A stretch of DNA of 64,000 nt from an uncultured Pseudokineococcus sp. GTDB lineage: Bacteria > Actinomycetota > Actinomycetes > Actinomycetales > Quadrisphaeraceae. The notes under the pieces are model-generated. The model searched no databases and was not told where the DNA came from. It saw only the letters and a program-made list of their open reading frames with translations. Both the position numbers and the translations under genes were made by a program. The stretch is from contig NZ_CANMAA010000001.1 in assembly GCF_947495735.1 (NCBI RefSeq), forward strand, positions 124,001 to 188,000. The letters run 5' to 3'. Position 1 is the first letter of the stretch; the number at the start of each line of letters is the position of its first letter. Positions 23,676 to 32,073 of the stretch are shown here, piece by piece.

Positions 23676-26288
23676 ATGAGCACGCGACCCACGACGACCG
23701 GCCACCGCACCACCCGCACCGTCGCCGCCGCTGCCGCGGCGGCGCTCGTCCTCGGCGCCGCGCCGGCTGCGGCGTCCCCCGCGCCGGGAGGGGCCTCCGA
23801 GCGCACCGCCGCCGCGGCTCCCGGTCCGCGCCCCCAGCTCGAGCTCCTCGACCGCGGCCTCGTCGCGGCCGTGACGTCCGACGGCGTCTTCCTGAGCTGG
23901 CGCCTGCTGGCGACCGAGGCCGGCGCCGCCGGCAGCGCCGCCGCCGTCGACTTCGAGGTCTCGCGCGACGGGCAGGTGCTCGGCACGGTGTCGGGCAGCA
24001 CCAACTTCCTGGACGCGGACGGCGCTCCGGACTCGGTCTACCGCGTGGTCGCCGTCGTCGACGGCAGCCCGGTGGACCGCGGCGCCGAGACCACCCCCTG
24101 GGGGGAGGCCTCCCTCGACGTCCCGCTGCAGAAGCCGGCCGACGGCACGACGCCGGCGGGGGAGACCTACACGTACGCGGCCAACGACCTCAGCGTGGGC
24201 GACGTCGACGGCGACGGCCAGTACGAGTTGATGGTGACCTGGTACCCGTCCAACGCGAAGGACGTGTCGCAGAAGGGCTACACCGGCCCGACGATGCTCG
24301 ACACCTACCGCATGGACGGCACCCTGCTGGCCCGCATCGACCTCGGCGTCAACATCCGCTCGGGTGCGCACTACTCCCAGCCGCTGGTCTACGACTTCGA
24401 CGGCGACGGGAAGGCGGAGCTCATGGTCAAGACGGCCCCGGGCACCCGCAGCACCACCTACCGCGACGGGCAGCCCGTGGCGGAGCGCCACATCACCATG
24501 CCCGCCGAGGACCTCGCCGCGGGCTGGTCGCACGAGGACGACCTCCGCCTGTCCGCCGAGGAGTACGCGGCGCACCTGGCCGACGTCTTCCAGGGCTGGC
24601 ACGCCCACCCGGAGGTCGTCGCCGGGAGCTGGCCGGCGACGATCGAGGAGGCGCTGGGCGTGGAGGGGGAGCCGGCCTCCTACCCGCTCTCGCGCGAGGA
24701 CGCCGAGGCCCTCGTCGACCACTTCATCGACGTCTACGCCCCCGCGCGCAGCAGCCGCAACGACCTGCGCACCCTCGAGGGGTTCGTGCTCGACGGCCCC
24801 GAGTACCTCACCGTCTTCGACGCCGGCACGGGCGAGGAGCTCGACACCGTCCGGTACGAGCCCGGCCGCCACGACGACGGCCTCATGTGGGGCGACTACG
24901 CCATGTCCCGCATCGAGCCGGGCAACCGCGTCGACCGCTTCCTGTCCGGCGTCGCCCACCTCGACGGGGACCGCCCCTCGGCGATCTTCGGGCGCGGCTA
25001 CTACACGCGCGCCGTGGTGGTCGCCCACGACTGGGACGGCGAGCGGATCTCGACGCGCTGGACCGCCGACAGCGGCTGGACGCCGATGAGCAACCCGTTC
25101 GACGACGGGCCGCACGGCGTCGAGGGCACCGACCCCGAGCACGGGACCCTGACGACGCAGGGCTTCCACTCCCTCAGCGCCGCGGACGTCGACGGCGACG
25201 GGCGGCACGAGGTCGTCTACGGGTCCGCCACGCTCGACCACGACGGGAGCCTGCTGTACAGCTCGTACGACGTCATGCCCGAGGGCAGCGCGACGCCCGG
25301 GGTCCGCGCCAAGCTCGGGCACGGCGACGCCATGCACGTCGCCGACATCGACCCCGAGCGCCCCGGCCTGGAGATCTTCAGCGTCCACGAGGGCGGCGCC
25401 TACGCGCCCTACGGCTGGGCGCTGCGCGACGCCGCGACCGGCGAGGTCCTCGCCGGCGAGTACTCGGGGCGCGACACGGGCCGCGGCATGGTCGGCGACG
25501 TGCTGCCGGAGGTGCCGGGGCTGGAGATGTGGGCGTCGATGCCCGGGCAGGCCGCGGGCGAGATCCTCACGGCGCGCGGCGAGCCGGTGCAGGGGCCGCG
25601 ACCCCTCGGCACCAACCAGAGCATCCGGTGGGCGGCCGACATGACGACGCAGGTCCTCGACAGGTCCGGCGACGGGACCCCCCTGGTGGTGGACGGGCGC
25701 CGCGGCGTCCTGCTCGAGGCCGAGGGGACGCTCACGAACAACGGCACCAAGGGCAACGCGGGCCTCGTCGCCGACGTCCTCGGCGACTGGCGCGAGGAGC
25801 TGCTCCTGCGCACCGAGGACAGCTCCGCGGTGCGCGTCCACCTGAGCACCGAGGTGACGGACCGCGGGATCCCGACGCTCATGCACGACCCGCAGTACCG
25901 GGCCGAGGTCGCGCGCCAGCAGACGTCCTACAACCAGCCCTCGTACCCGAGCTTCCACCTCGGGTCGGGGACCGACCCGGCGCAGGTCCCGGTCGCGGAC
26001 CTCCGGGCGCCGGGGGCGCTCGACGCGCTGGCGCGCGTGCTCGAGGGCGAGGTTGCGAGCGGTGCCGTCTCCGGGTCCACCGCACGCCAGCTGCGGTCGG
26101 CTCTCGAGCAGGCGCAGCGCCACGACGACGGCGGCCGGGAGGCCGCGGCCGCCCGGGCGCTCGACCGCTTCCGGGCGCTGCTCGGGCGCCCGGCGGCGTC
26201 GGCCCAGGTCGACGAGGACGCCGAGAGCGTCCTGGACTTCCAGGCGCGCGCCACGGCCCGGCTGCTCGACGGTGCGCCGCGCGGCTGA
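23676..26288 (+). CDS. Secreted rhamnogalacturonan lyase, PL11, YesX-like (probable exo type) with FIMAH-like C-terminus
   Basis: An 870-residue exported lyase. A signal peptide (residues 1-34, ending AAAS) precedes the PL11 catalytic domain, about 53-765, with calcium-type loops DVDGDG (176-181), DFDGDG (240-245) and DVDGDG (504-509) and the hallmark TYTYAANDLSVGDVD and TSYNQPSYPSFHLGSG. Residues about 260-367 form an insertion absent from the other PL11 in this window. A second short insertion at 396-406 (PGRHDDGLMWG) corresponds to the loop that closes one end of the cleft in Bacillus YesX and makes it exolytic. The C-terminal 780-868 is helical and resembles a FIMAH domain. GAGGAG precedes the ATG. 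It would release unsaturated galacturonyl-rhamnose for the adjacent transporter. Confidence 0.88.
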   Translation: MSTRPTTTGHRTTRTVAAAAAAALVLGAAPAAASPAPGGASERTAAAAPGPRPQLELLDRGLVAAVTSDGVFLSWRLLATEAGAAGSAAAVDFEVSRDGQVLGTVSGSTNFLDADGAPDSVYRVVAVVDGSPVDRGAETTPWGEASLDVPLQKPADGTTPAGETYTYAANDLSVGDVDGDGQYELMVTWYPSNAKDVSQKGYTGPTMLDTYRMDGTLLARIDLGVNIRSGAHYSQPLVYDFDGDGKAELMVKTAPGTRSTTYRDGQPVAERHITMPAEDLAAGWSHEDDLRLSAEEYAAHLADVFQGWHAHPEVVAGSWPATIEEALGVEGEPASYPLSREDAEALVDHFIDVYAPARSSRNDLRTLEGFVLDGPEYLTVFDAGTGEELDTVRYEPGRHDDGLMWGDYAMSRIEPGNRVDRFLSGVAHLDGDRPSAIFGRGYYTRAVVVAHDWDGERISTRWTADSGWTPMSNPFDDGPHGVEGTDPEHGTLTTQGFHSLSAADVDGDGRHEVVYGSATLDHDGSLLYSSYDVMPEGSATPGVRAKLGHGDAMHVADIDPERPGLEIFSVHEGGAYAPYGWALRDAATGEVLAGEYSGRDTGRGMVGDVLPEVPGLEMWASMPGQAAGEILTARGEPVQGPRPLGTNQSIRWAADMTTQVLDRSGDGTPLVVDGRRGVLLEAEGTLTNNGTKGNAGLVADVLGDWREELLLRTEDSSAVRVHLSTEVTDRGIPTLMHDPQYRAEVARQQTSYNQPSYPSFHLGSGTDPAQVPVADLRAPGALDALARVLEGEVASGAVSGSTARQLRSALEQAQRHDDGGREAAAARALDRFRALLGRPAASAQVDEDAESVLDFQARATARLLDGAPRG

Positions 26289-26327
26289 GCCCTCCGCCGC
26301 GGCGACCCTCGGGGTCGCACCCCTGCG

Positions 26328-26356
26328 CCCGGCCGCCGGTAGCGTCGGCGGCCGGG
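26328..26356 (+). terminator. Stem-loop between the PL11 gene and the LacI gene
   Basis: CCCGGCCGCCG (26328-26338) pairs exactly with CGGCGGCCGGG (26346-26356) over a 7-base loop. It lies 40 bases after the lyase stop and 26 bases before the LacI start, so it may end the operon or limit read-through into the regulator. Confidence 0.55.
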
Positions 26357-26382
26357 TGCAGGGCCCGGGCCGGGAGGGTGCC

Positions 26383-27519
26383 ATGGCGAGCGTCAAGGAC
26401 GTCGCGAGGTCGGCGGGGGTCTCCGTCGGGACGGTGAGCAACGTGCTCAACCGTCCCGAGGGCGTGAGCCCCGTGCTGCGCGAGCGCGTGGAGCGCGCCA
26501 TCGCCGACCTCGGCTTCGTGCGCAACGAGTCGGCCCGCCAGCTGCGCGCCGGGTCGAGCCGCACCATCGCCGTCGTCGTCCTCGACGTCGCGAACCCCTT
26601 CTTCGCCGACGTCGTCGCCGGCGCGGACGAGGCGGCCGACGAGCAGGACGCCCTCGTGATCGTCTGCAGCAGCGCCGGTTCCGCCGAGCGCGAGGCCCGC
26701 CACCTGCTCCGCCTGGAGCAGCAGCGGGTGATGGGCGTGCTGCTGAGCCCGGTGCAGGACGCGGCGGGCCCCGCGCTCGCGGAGGTCCGCCGCCGCGGGA
26801 CGCCCGTCGTCCTCGTCGACCGCGGCACCCCCGACCCGGACCAGTCGTCGGTCGCGGTGGACGACGTGCGCGGCGGCGCGCTGGCGGGTGAGCACCTGCT
26901 CGCCCTCGGGCACCGGGAGCTCGGCTTCGTCGGGGGGCCGCTCGGCCTGCGGCAGGTCGACGAGCGCCTGCAGGGACTGCGGTCCGTGGCGCCGGGAGCG
27001 GACGTCCGGGTGGTCGAGAGCGCCGGGACCTCGGTCCGGGCGGGCTCGCAGGCGGCGGCCCAGGTCCTGGGCCTGCCGCCGGGCGAGCGGCCCACGGCGC
27101 TGTTCTGCGCCAACGACCTGCTGGCCATCGGCGTGCTCAACGAGTGCCTGCGGCGCGGGGTCCGCGTCCCCGAGGACGTCGCGCTCGTCGGCTACGACGA
27201 CATCAGCTTCGCGGCGACGACGACCGTGGCCCTGACCTCCGTGCGCCAGCCCCGCGAGCTGCTCGGCCGCACCGCCGTCCGGCTGCTGCTGGACCAGGTC
27301 GGCGACGGCCGCGGCCCGTCCGCGGCTCGGACGCGGACCGGCGCGCCCACCCGCCGCGGCGAGCAGGTCCTGTTCGCGCCGGACCTGGTGGTCCGCGCGT
27401 CGACGACCGGTCCGGGGCGGACGGCGACCTCGGCGCGCGGGCGGCCGGCGACCGGCACGGCACCGCCGCGGGAAGCGGCTGACGCGGTCGGTGGACCAGG
27501 GCCGCAGGGGCGCGCGTGA
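26383..27519 (+). CDS. LacI family transcriptional regulator (pectin-side candidate)
   Basis: A 378-residue regulator. The helix-turn-helix VKDVARSAGVSVGTVSNVLN (residues 4-23) and hinge (about 45-60) bind DNA; the rest is a periplasmic-binding-protein-like effector domain (VVVLDVANPFFADVV, GYDDISFAATTTVALTSVRQP). The last 35 residues are a low-complexity tail beyond the usual 330-340 length. It lies inside the rhamnogalacturonan region directly after the PL11 operon. The class B operators (GGAATGCGCTTTCC type) flank this region, so it is the likely ligand, responding to a galacturonate-containing product; that link is inference. GGGAGG lies upstream of the ATG. Confidence 0.9.
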   Translation: MASVKDVARSAGVSVGTVSNVLNRPEGVSPVLRERVERAIADLGFVRNESARQLRAGSSRTIAVVVLDVANPFFADVVAGADEAADEQDALVIVCSSAGSAEREARHLLRLEQQRVMGVLLSPVQDAAGPALAEVRRRGTPVVLVDRGTPDPDQSSVAVDDVRGGALAGEHLLALGHRELGFVGGPLGLRQVDERLQGLRSVAPGADVRVVESAGTSVRAGSQAAAQVLGLPPGERPTALFCANDLLAIGVLNECLRRGVRVPEDVALVGYDDISFAATTTVALTSVRQPRELLGRTAVRLLLDQVGDGRGPSAARTRTGAPTRRGEQVLFAPDLVVRASTTGPGRTATSARGRPATGTAPPREAADAVGGPGPQGRA

Positions 27520-27547
27520 GGGCTCCCCTGCGCCGGCGAGGTGCCCG

Positions 27548-28723
27548 ATGACCTCCGCGGCCGACCTGAGCGCCTTCGTCCGGCGCCATCCGCCGGCGCG
27601 GCCGCCCGCCCCGGGAGCCCCCCTCGTCGACCGCGTCCGGGGAGCGCTCGGCGTGCCGGCGGACGACGGCACCGGCGACGCGGGACTGCGGGACGTCCAC
27701 GTCGAGCGCTCCTGGCGCTCCGCCGGCGTGCGGGGGCAGGAGCTGTCGTGGGACCCCGGCTTCGGCGCGCGCACCCGCGCGTGGCTGCTCCTGCCCGAGG
27801 GCGCGGACGAGCCGCTGCCGGCGGTGCTCCTCGCCCACTGCCACGGCGGGCTCAAGCGCTGGGGGAGGGAGAAGGTCGCCGCCGGTCCGGGCGGGGTGGA
27901 GCCCCCGTCCGTCCGGGCCGCCCGCGAGAGCGGCTACGGCGGTCGCCCCGTGGCCGAGGACCTCGCCCGCCGGGGGTTCGCCGTCCTGGCCCACGACGCG
28001 TTCGGCTGGGGCAGCCGGCGCACCGCCGTCGACGACATGCCGCCCCGGGTCCGCGAGCTCGGGGCCGACCTCGCCGAGCTCGCCGAGCGCCGTGGTCGGC
28101 CCTGGGACGCCGCGCGCCGCTACGAGGCGATGGCGGGGCTCCACGAGCACGAGCTGGCCAAGCAGTGCGGGGCCCTGGGCACGTCCTTCGCGGCGATGGT
28201 GCTGCGGGAGGACGCCGCGGCCCTGGGGGTGCTGGCGAGCCGTCCGGAGGTGGACGCGCGCCGCACCGCCGTCCTCGGCTTCTCGGGCGGGGGCTGGCGC
28301 GCAGGGGTGCTGGGAGCGCTGGACCCGCGCTGCTCCGCGGTGGGGGTCGTCGCGATGATGAGCGGGATCCCCGAGACGCTCGAGGACCACGTGCACCGGC
28401 ACACCTGGATGTTCTTCACCCCCGGGCTGTGGCAGGTCTGCGACTGGCCGGAGCTGGCGGGGTCCAGGGCGCCGCGGCCCCTCCTGGTGCAGTACGGGCT
28501 GCGCGACCCGCTCGTGCCCGTGGAGGGCGCGCGGCGCGCCCACGAGGACCTGCAGCAGCGGTACGCGGCCGCCGGTGCGGCGAGCGCCTACCGCGGAGAG
28601 CTCCACGACGTCGGGCACGTGTTCGGGCCCCGCCAGCAGGCCGCGGCAGCCGACTGGCTGGCCGAGGTGGCCGGCCGGGCGGGGGAGCGGGGGGCGCCCG
28701 GGGGGCGGGCGGCCCGGCCTTGA
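27548..28723 (+). CDS. Alpha/beta hydrolase, candidate carbohydrate esterase
   Basis: A 391-residue protein without a signal peptide. A likely catalytic triad is visible: Ser246 in GFSGGGW, Asp320 in YGLRDPLVP and His357 in HDVGHVF. The N-terminal half has HCHGGLKRWGREKV (an oxyanion-type HG loop) and AHDAFGWGSRR. The architecture resembles the dienelactone-hydrolase/acetyl-xylan-esterase group. It starts 28 bases after the LacI stop (GAGG before the ATG) and precedes the galacturonate genes, so it may remove acetyl or methyl groups from imported pectic oligosaccharides in the cytoplasm; this is inference. A specific substrate cannot be named. Confidence 0.75.
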   Translation: MTSAADLSAFVRRHPPARPPAPGAPLVDRVRGALGVPADDGTGDAGLRDVHVERSWRSAGVRGQELSWDPGFGARTRAWLLLPEGADEPLPAVLLAHCHGGLKRWGREKVAAGPGGVEPPSVRAARESGYGGRPVAEDLARRGFAVLAHDAFGWGSRRTAVDDMPPRVRELGADLAELAERRGRPWDAARRYEAMAGLHEHELAKQCGALGTSFAAMVLREDAAALGVLASRPEVDARRTAVLGFSGGGWRAGVLGALDPRCSAVGVVAMMSGIPETLEDHVHRHTWMFFTPGLWQVCDWPELAGSRAPRPLLVQYGLRDPLVPVEGARRAHEDLQQRYAAAGAASAYRGELHDVGHVFGPRQQAAAADWLAEVAGRAGERGAPGGRAARP

Positions 28724-28760
28724 CAGGGCCGTGCGCGCGCCGGGAGGGTGGAACGGTTCA
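28720..28760 (+). promoter_or_regulatory. Putative promoter and class A operator of uxaAB
   Basis: A consensus -35, TTGACA (28720-28725), is followed by a weak -10 region and the palindrome-like TGGAACGGTTCA (28749-28760), which differs from TGAAACGTTTCA at one position in each half. The long leader to uxaA at 28955 contains no other recognised signal. Confidence 0.5.
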
Positions 28761-28954
28761 GCGCGTGGTCGCCGCCCGCGCGTCGCGCCACCCGCACCCC
28801 GGCGCGAAGGACGCCCGGACCGGCAGAGCCGCCGGGCGCGGCCGACGACGCGCGACGCCGCGGACCGCAGGACCACCCGCCCCCGAGCGCGTGGTGGCGG
28901 CCCCGGTGCGTGCGACAGCTGCCCGGCGCCACCAGGTCTGCGGAGGAGAGAGCG

Positions 28955-30529
28955 ATGACGACGACACCAGGAGCCGCACCGGCGACCAGGGCCCCCGCAG
29001 GTCCGCTGCTGCGCCTGGCCCCCGGTGACTCGGTGGCCGTGGCCCGCCAGGACCTCGTCGCGGGCGACGAGGTGGCGGTGGACGACCGGCGCGTCGTCCT
29101 GCGCGACGACGTCCCCGCGGGCCACAAGGTGGCCCTGGAGCACGTCGGGACCGGGCAGCCGGTGCGCAAGTACGGGCAGCTCATCGGCCTCGCCTCCCGC
29201 GACATCACCGCCGGTGAGCACGTGCACGTGCAGAACCTCGCCTTCACCGCCTCCGGTGCGGGCGCCGACCTCGCCGTCGGCGCCGACGCCCGGCCGACCG
29301 CGCTGGTCCCGCCGGCCGAGCGCGCGACCTTCCAGGGCATCGTCCGCGCCGACGGCCGGGTCGCGACCCGGAACTACGTCGGCGTGCTGACCACCGTGAA
29401 CTGCTCGGCCACGGCGGCACGGCGCATCGCCGACACCTTCCGCCTGCCCGGGGCGCTGGAGGAGTTCCCCGGGGTCGACGGCGTGGTGGCGCTGACCCAC
29501 GGCACCGGCTGCGGCATGGACGCCCGGGGCGAGGGCGCGGCCCTGCTGCGCCGCACCATCACCGGCTACGCCCACCACCCCAACTTCGCCGCGCTGCTCG
29601 TCATCGGCCTGGGCTGCGAGGTGAACGAGATCGCCGCGCTGACGCAGGGGTTCGACCTGCCGCCGGGCGTGCCGGTCGTCGCCATGACGATCCAGGAGCT
29701 GGGCGGCACCGTCCGCACGGTCGCCGAGGGCGTCGCCAGGGTGCGCGAGCTGCTGCCCGCGGTCGGCGCGGTCCGTCGTCAGCCGGTGCCCGCCGGCGAG
29801 ATCGTCCTGGGGCTGAACTGCGGCGGCAGCGACGCCTGGTCGGGCGTCACCGCGAACCCCGCGCTCGGCGTCGCCTCCGACCTCCTCGTCGCCCAGGGCG
29901 GGACGTCGGTGCTGGCGGAGACGCCGGAGGTCTACGGCGCCGAGCACCTGCTGACGCGCCGCGCAAGCAGCCCGGAGGTGGCCGAGCGCCTGATGGAGCG
30001 CATCCGCTGGTGGGAGCGGTACACGGCGGCGTCCGGGGGCAGCATGGACAACAACCCCTCCCCGGGGAACAAGGCCGGCGGCCTGACGACGATCCTGGAG
30101 AAGTCCCTCGGCGCCGTGGCCAAGGGCGGGTCCAGCGAGCTCTCGGCGGTGTACGAGTACGCCGAGAGGATCAGCCGGCGGGGCTTCGCCTTCATGGACA
30201 CCCCCGGCTACGACCCGGTCTCGGTGACCGGCCTGGTCGCCGGCGGCGCCAACGTCGTCTGCTTCACCACCGGACGGGGGTCGGTGTTCGGGTGCAAGCC
30301 GGCGCCGAGCATCAAGCTGGCGACCAACTCCGACGTCTTCCGGCGGATGGGGGACGACATGGACGTCGACTGCGGGCGGGTCCTCGCCGGCGAGCAGACG
30401 GTCGAGGAGGCCGGCCGGGAGATCTTCGACCTCGTCCTGGAGGTCGCCTCGGGCCGCCGCAGCAAGAGCGAGGAGCTGGGCTTCGGCGACGAGGAGTTCC
30501 AGCCCTGGCAGCTCGGGGCGGTGATGTGA
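28955..30529 (+). CDS. uxaA: Altronate dehydratase
   Basis: A 524-residue enzyme that dehydrates D-altronate to 2-keto-3-deoxy-D-gluconate in galacturonate catabolism. The N-terminal SAF domain (about 20-100, with HKVALEHVGTGQPVRKYGQLIG) is followed by the large UxaA/GarD catalytic domain: RVATRNYVGVLTTVNCSAT, THGTGCGMD, VIGLGCEVNEI, LGLNCGGSDAWSGVTANPA and MDNNPSPGNKAGGLTTILEKS. The SAF domain and catalytic domain in one chain are as in E. coli UxaA, about 495 residues. GGAGGAG precedes the ATG. The stop overlaps the next gene in TGATG, so uxaA and uxaB are coupled. Confidence 0.94.
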   Translation: MTTTPGAAPATRAPAGPLLRLAPGDSVAVARQDLVAGDEVAVDDRRVVLRDDVPAGHKVALEHVGTGQPVRKYGQLIGLASRDITAGEHVHVQNLAFTASGAGADLAVGADARPTALVPPAERATFQGIVRADGRVATRNYVGVLTTVNCSATAARRIADTFRLPGALEEFPGVDGVVALTHGTGCGMDARGEGAALLRRTITGYAHHPNFAALLVIGLGCEVNEIAALTQGFDLPPGVPVVAMTIQELGGTVRTVAEGVARVRELLPAVGAVRRQPVPAGEIVLGLNCGGSDAWSGVTANPALGVASDLLVAQGGTSVLAETPEVYGAEHLLTRRASSPEVAERLMERIRWWERYTAASGGSMDNNPSPGNKAGGLTTILEKSLGAVAKGGSSELSAVYEYAERISRRGFAFMDTPGYDPVSVTGLVAGGANVVCFTTGRGSVFGCKPAPSIKLATNSDVFRRMGDDMDVDCGRVLAGEQTVEEAGREIFDLVLEVASGRRSKSEELGFGDEEFQPWQLGAVM

Positions 30530-32010
30530 TGCGCCGCCTGGACCTGGACTCCCTGGGCTCGGTGGAGCCCGCGCTGCGCCCGCGCGTCGACCCCCGCTCC
30601 CTGGGCGTGGGCGTCGTCCACCTGGGGATCGGCGCCTTCCACCGGGCGCACCAGGCCGTGTTCACCGAGGACGCCGTCGCCGCCGCCGGAGGTGACTGGG
30701 GCATCGCCGGGGTCACCCAGCGCAGCGCGGACGTCGTCGAGCAGCTCCGCCCGCAGGGCGGGCTGTACTCCGTCCTCGAGCGCGGCGAGGCCGGCACGGC
30801 GCTGCGGGTGGTCGGCAGCGTGCGCGAGCTGCTGTTCGCCGCCCGCGAGGGCGAGCGGCTGCGAGAGCTGCTGGCCGCCCCCAGCACGCGCCTGGTCACC
30901 CTGACCGTCACCGAGAAGGGGTACCGCCACGACCCCGCCAGCAGGCGGCTGCGCCTCGCCGACCCCGAGGTCGCCGCCGACCTCGCGGGCCGCGCCCCGG
31001 GCTCCGTCGTGGGCCAGCTCGTGCGCGGGCTGCAGGCGCGGCGCGCGGCCGACGCCGGACCCGTCACGCTCCTGTCCTGCGACAACCTGCCGGCCAACGG
31101 GGCGGTGCTCGCCGGGCTCGTGGCCGACTTCTGCGCGGCGCTGCCGTCGGCGGAGGGGGAGCCGCTGGCGGAGTGGATCACCCGGTCGGTGCGCTTCCCC
31201 TCCTCGATGGTGGACCGGATCGTCCCCGCGACCACGCCGCAGGACCGCACGCGGGCGGCGGAGCTGCTGGGGCTGGACGACCGCGGCGTCGTCGTCACCG
31301 AGCCCTTCCGGCAGTGGGTCGTCGAGGACGACTTCGCCGCGGGCCGTCCGGCGTGGGAGCGGGCGGGCGCGGTGCTCACCGCCGACGTGGCGCCCTACGA
31401 GGCGATGAAGCTGCGGCTCCTCAACGGCGCCCACTCGACGCTCGCCTACCTCGGCGCCCTGGCCGGCCACGAGCACGTGGCCGACGCCATGCGCGACCCC
31501 GGGCTGGCCGAGGTGGCGTCCCGGCTCATGGCCGAGGACGCGGTCCCGACGCTGGCGGTGCCCGACGGCTTCGACCTGCGCGCCTACCAGCAGGACCTCC
31601 TGGACCGCTTCAGCAACCCCGCGCTGCGGCACCGCACGGCGCAGATCGCGATGGACGGCAGCCAGAAGCTGCCCCAGCGGCTGCTGGGCACGGTCGCCGA
31701 CCGCCTCGCCGCGGGCGCCCGCCCCCGTGCGGCGTGCCTCGGGGTGGCTGCGTGGATGCGGTGGGTCTCCGCCGGGCGGACGGACGACGGCCGTCCGGTC
31801 CACGTCGACGACCCGCTGGCCGAGCGCCTGCAGCAGCTGACGGCCGGGGCGCAGGACCCGGCGGCGGTCGTGGACGCCCTCCTGGGGCTGGAGGAGGTCT
31901 TCGGGCGCGAGCTCCCCGCCGACCCGGTCTTCCGCGAGCTCGTCCTGGACGCCCTGACGGCGCTGTCGCGGGGCGGGGTGGCCGAGGCCGTGCGCGAGCT
32001 GGTGGGCTGA
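30529..32010 (+). CDS. uxaB: Mannitol dehydrogenase family oxidoreductase, probable tagaturonate reductase
   Basis: A 493-residue NAD-dependent enzyme of the long-chain mannitol dehydrogenase/fructuronate reductase family. HLGIGAFHRAHQAVFTED near residue 26 is the modified Rossmann start; SCDNLPANG, FPSSMVDRIVPAT and the catalytic Lys in KLRLLNGAHSTLAYLG (about 294) are family hallmarks. The coupling to altronate dehydratase and the nearby uronate isomerase point to D-tagaturonate reduction to D-altronate. Fructuronate reductase (UxuB) or mannitol dehydrogenase cannot be excluded by sequence alone, but no mannonate dehydratase is in the window. The start ATG overlaps the uxaA stop. Confidence 0.85.
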   Translation: MRRLDLDSLGSVEPALRPRVDPRSLGVGVVHLGIGAFHRAHQAVFTEDAVAAAGGDWGIAGVTQRSADVVEQLRPQGGLYSVLERGEAGTALRVVGSVRELLFAAREGERLRELLAAPSTRLVTLTVTEKGYRHDPASRRLRLADPEVAADLAGRAPGSVVGQLVRGLQARRAADAGPVTLLSCDNLPANGAVLAGLVADFCAALPSAEGEPLAEWITRSVRFPSSMVDRIVPATTPQDRTRAAELLGLDDRGVVVTEPFRQWVVEDDFAAGRPAWERAGAVLTADVAPYEAMKLRLLNGAHSTLAYLGALAGHEHVADAMRDPGLAEVASRLMAEDAVPTLAVPDGFDLRAYQQDLLDRFSNPALRHRTAQIAMDGSQKLPQRLLGTVADRLAAGARPRAACLGVAAWMRWVSAGRTDDGRPVHVDDPLAERLQQLTAGAQDPAAVVDALLGLEEVFGRELPADPVFRELVLDALTALSRGGVAEAVRELVG

Positions 32011-32033
32011 CCCGCAGGACGGCGGGCGGGGTG

Positions 32034-32071
32034 CCCTCCGGGGGCGGTGGCGGACCACCGCCCCCGGAGGG
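32034..32071. terminator. Bidirectional terminator between uxaB and uxaC
   Basis: A perfect 17-bp stem (32034-32050 with 32055-32071) around the loop CGGA lies between two convergent genes, 23 bases after uxaB and 2 bases beyond uxaC. Confidence 0.75.
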
Positions 32072-32073
32072 GC

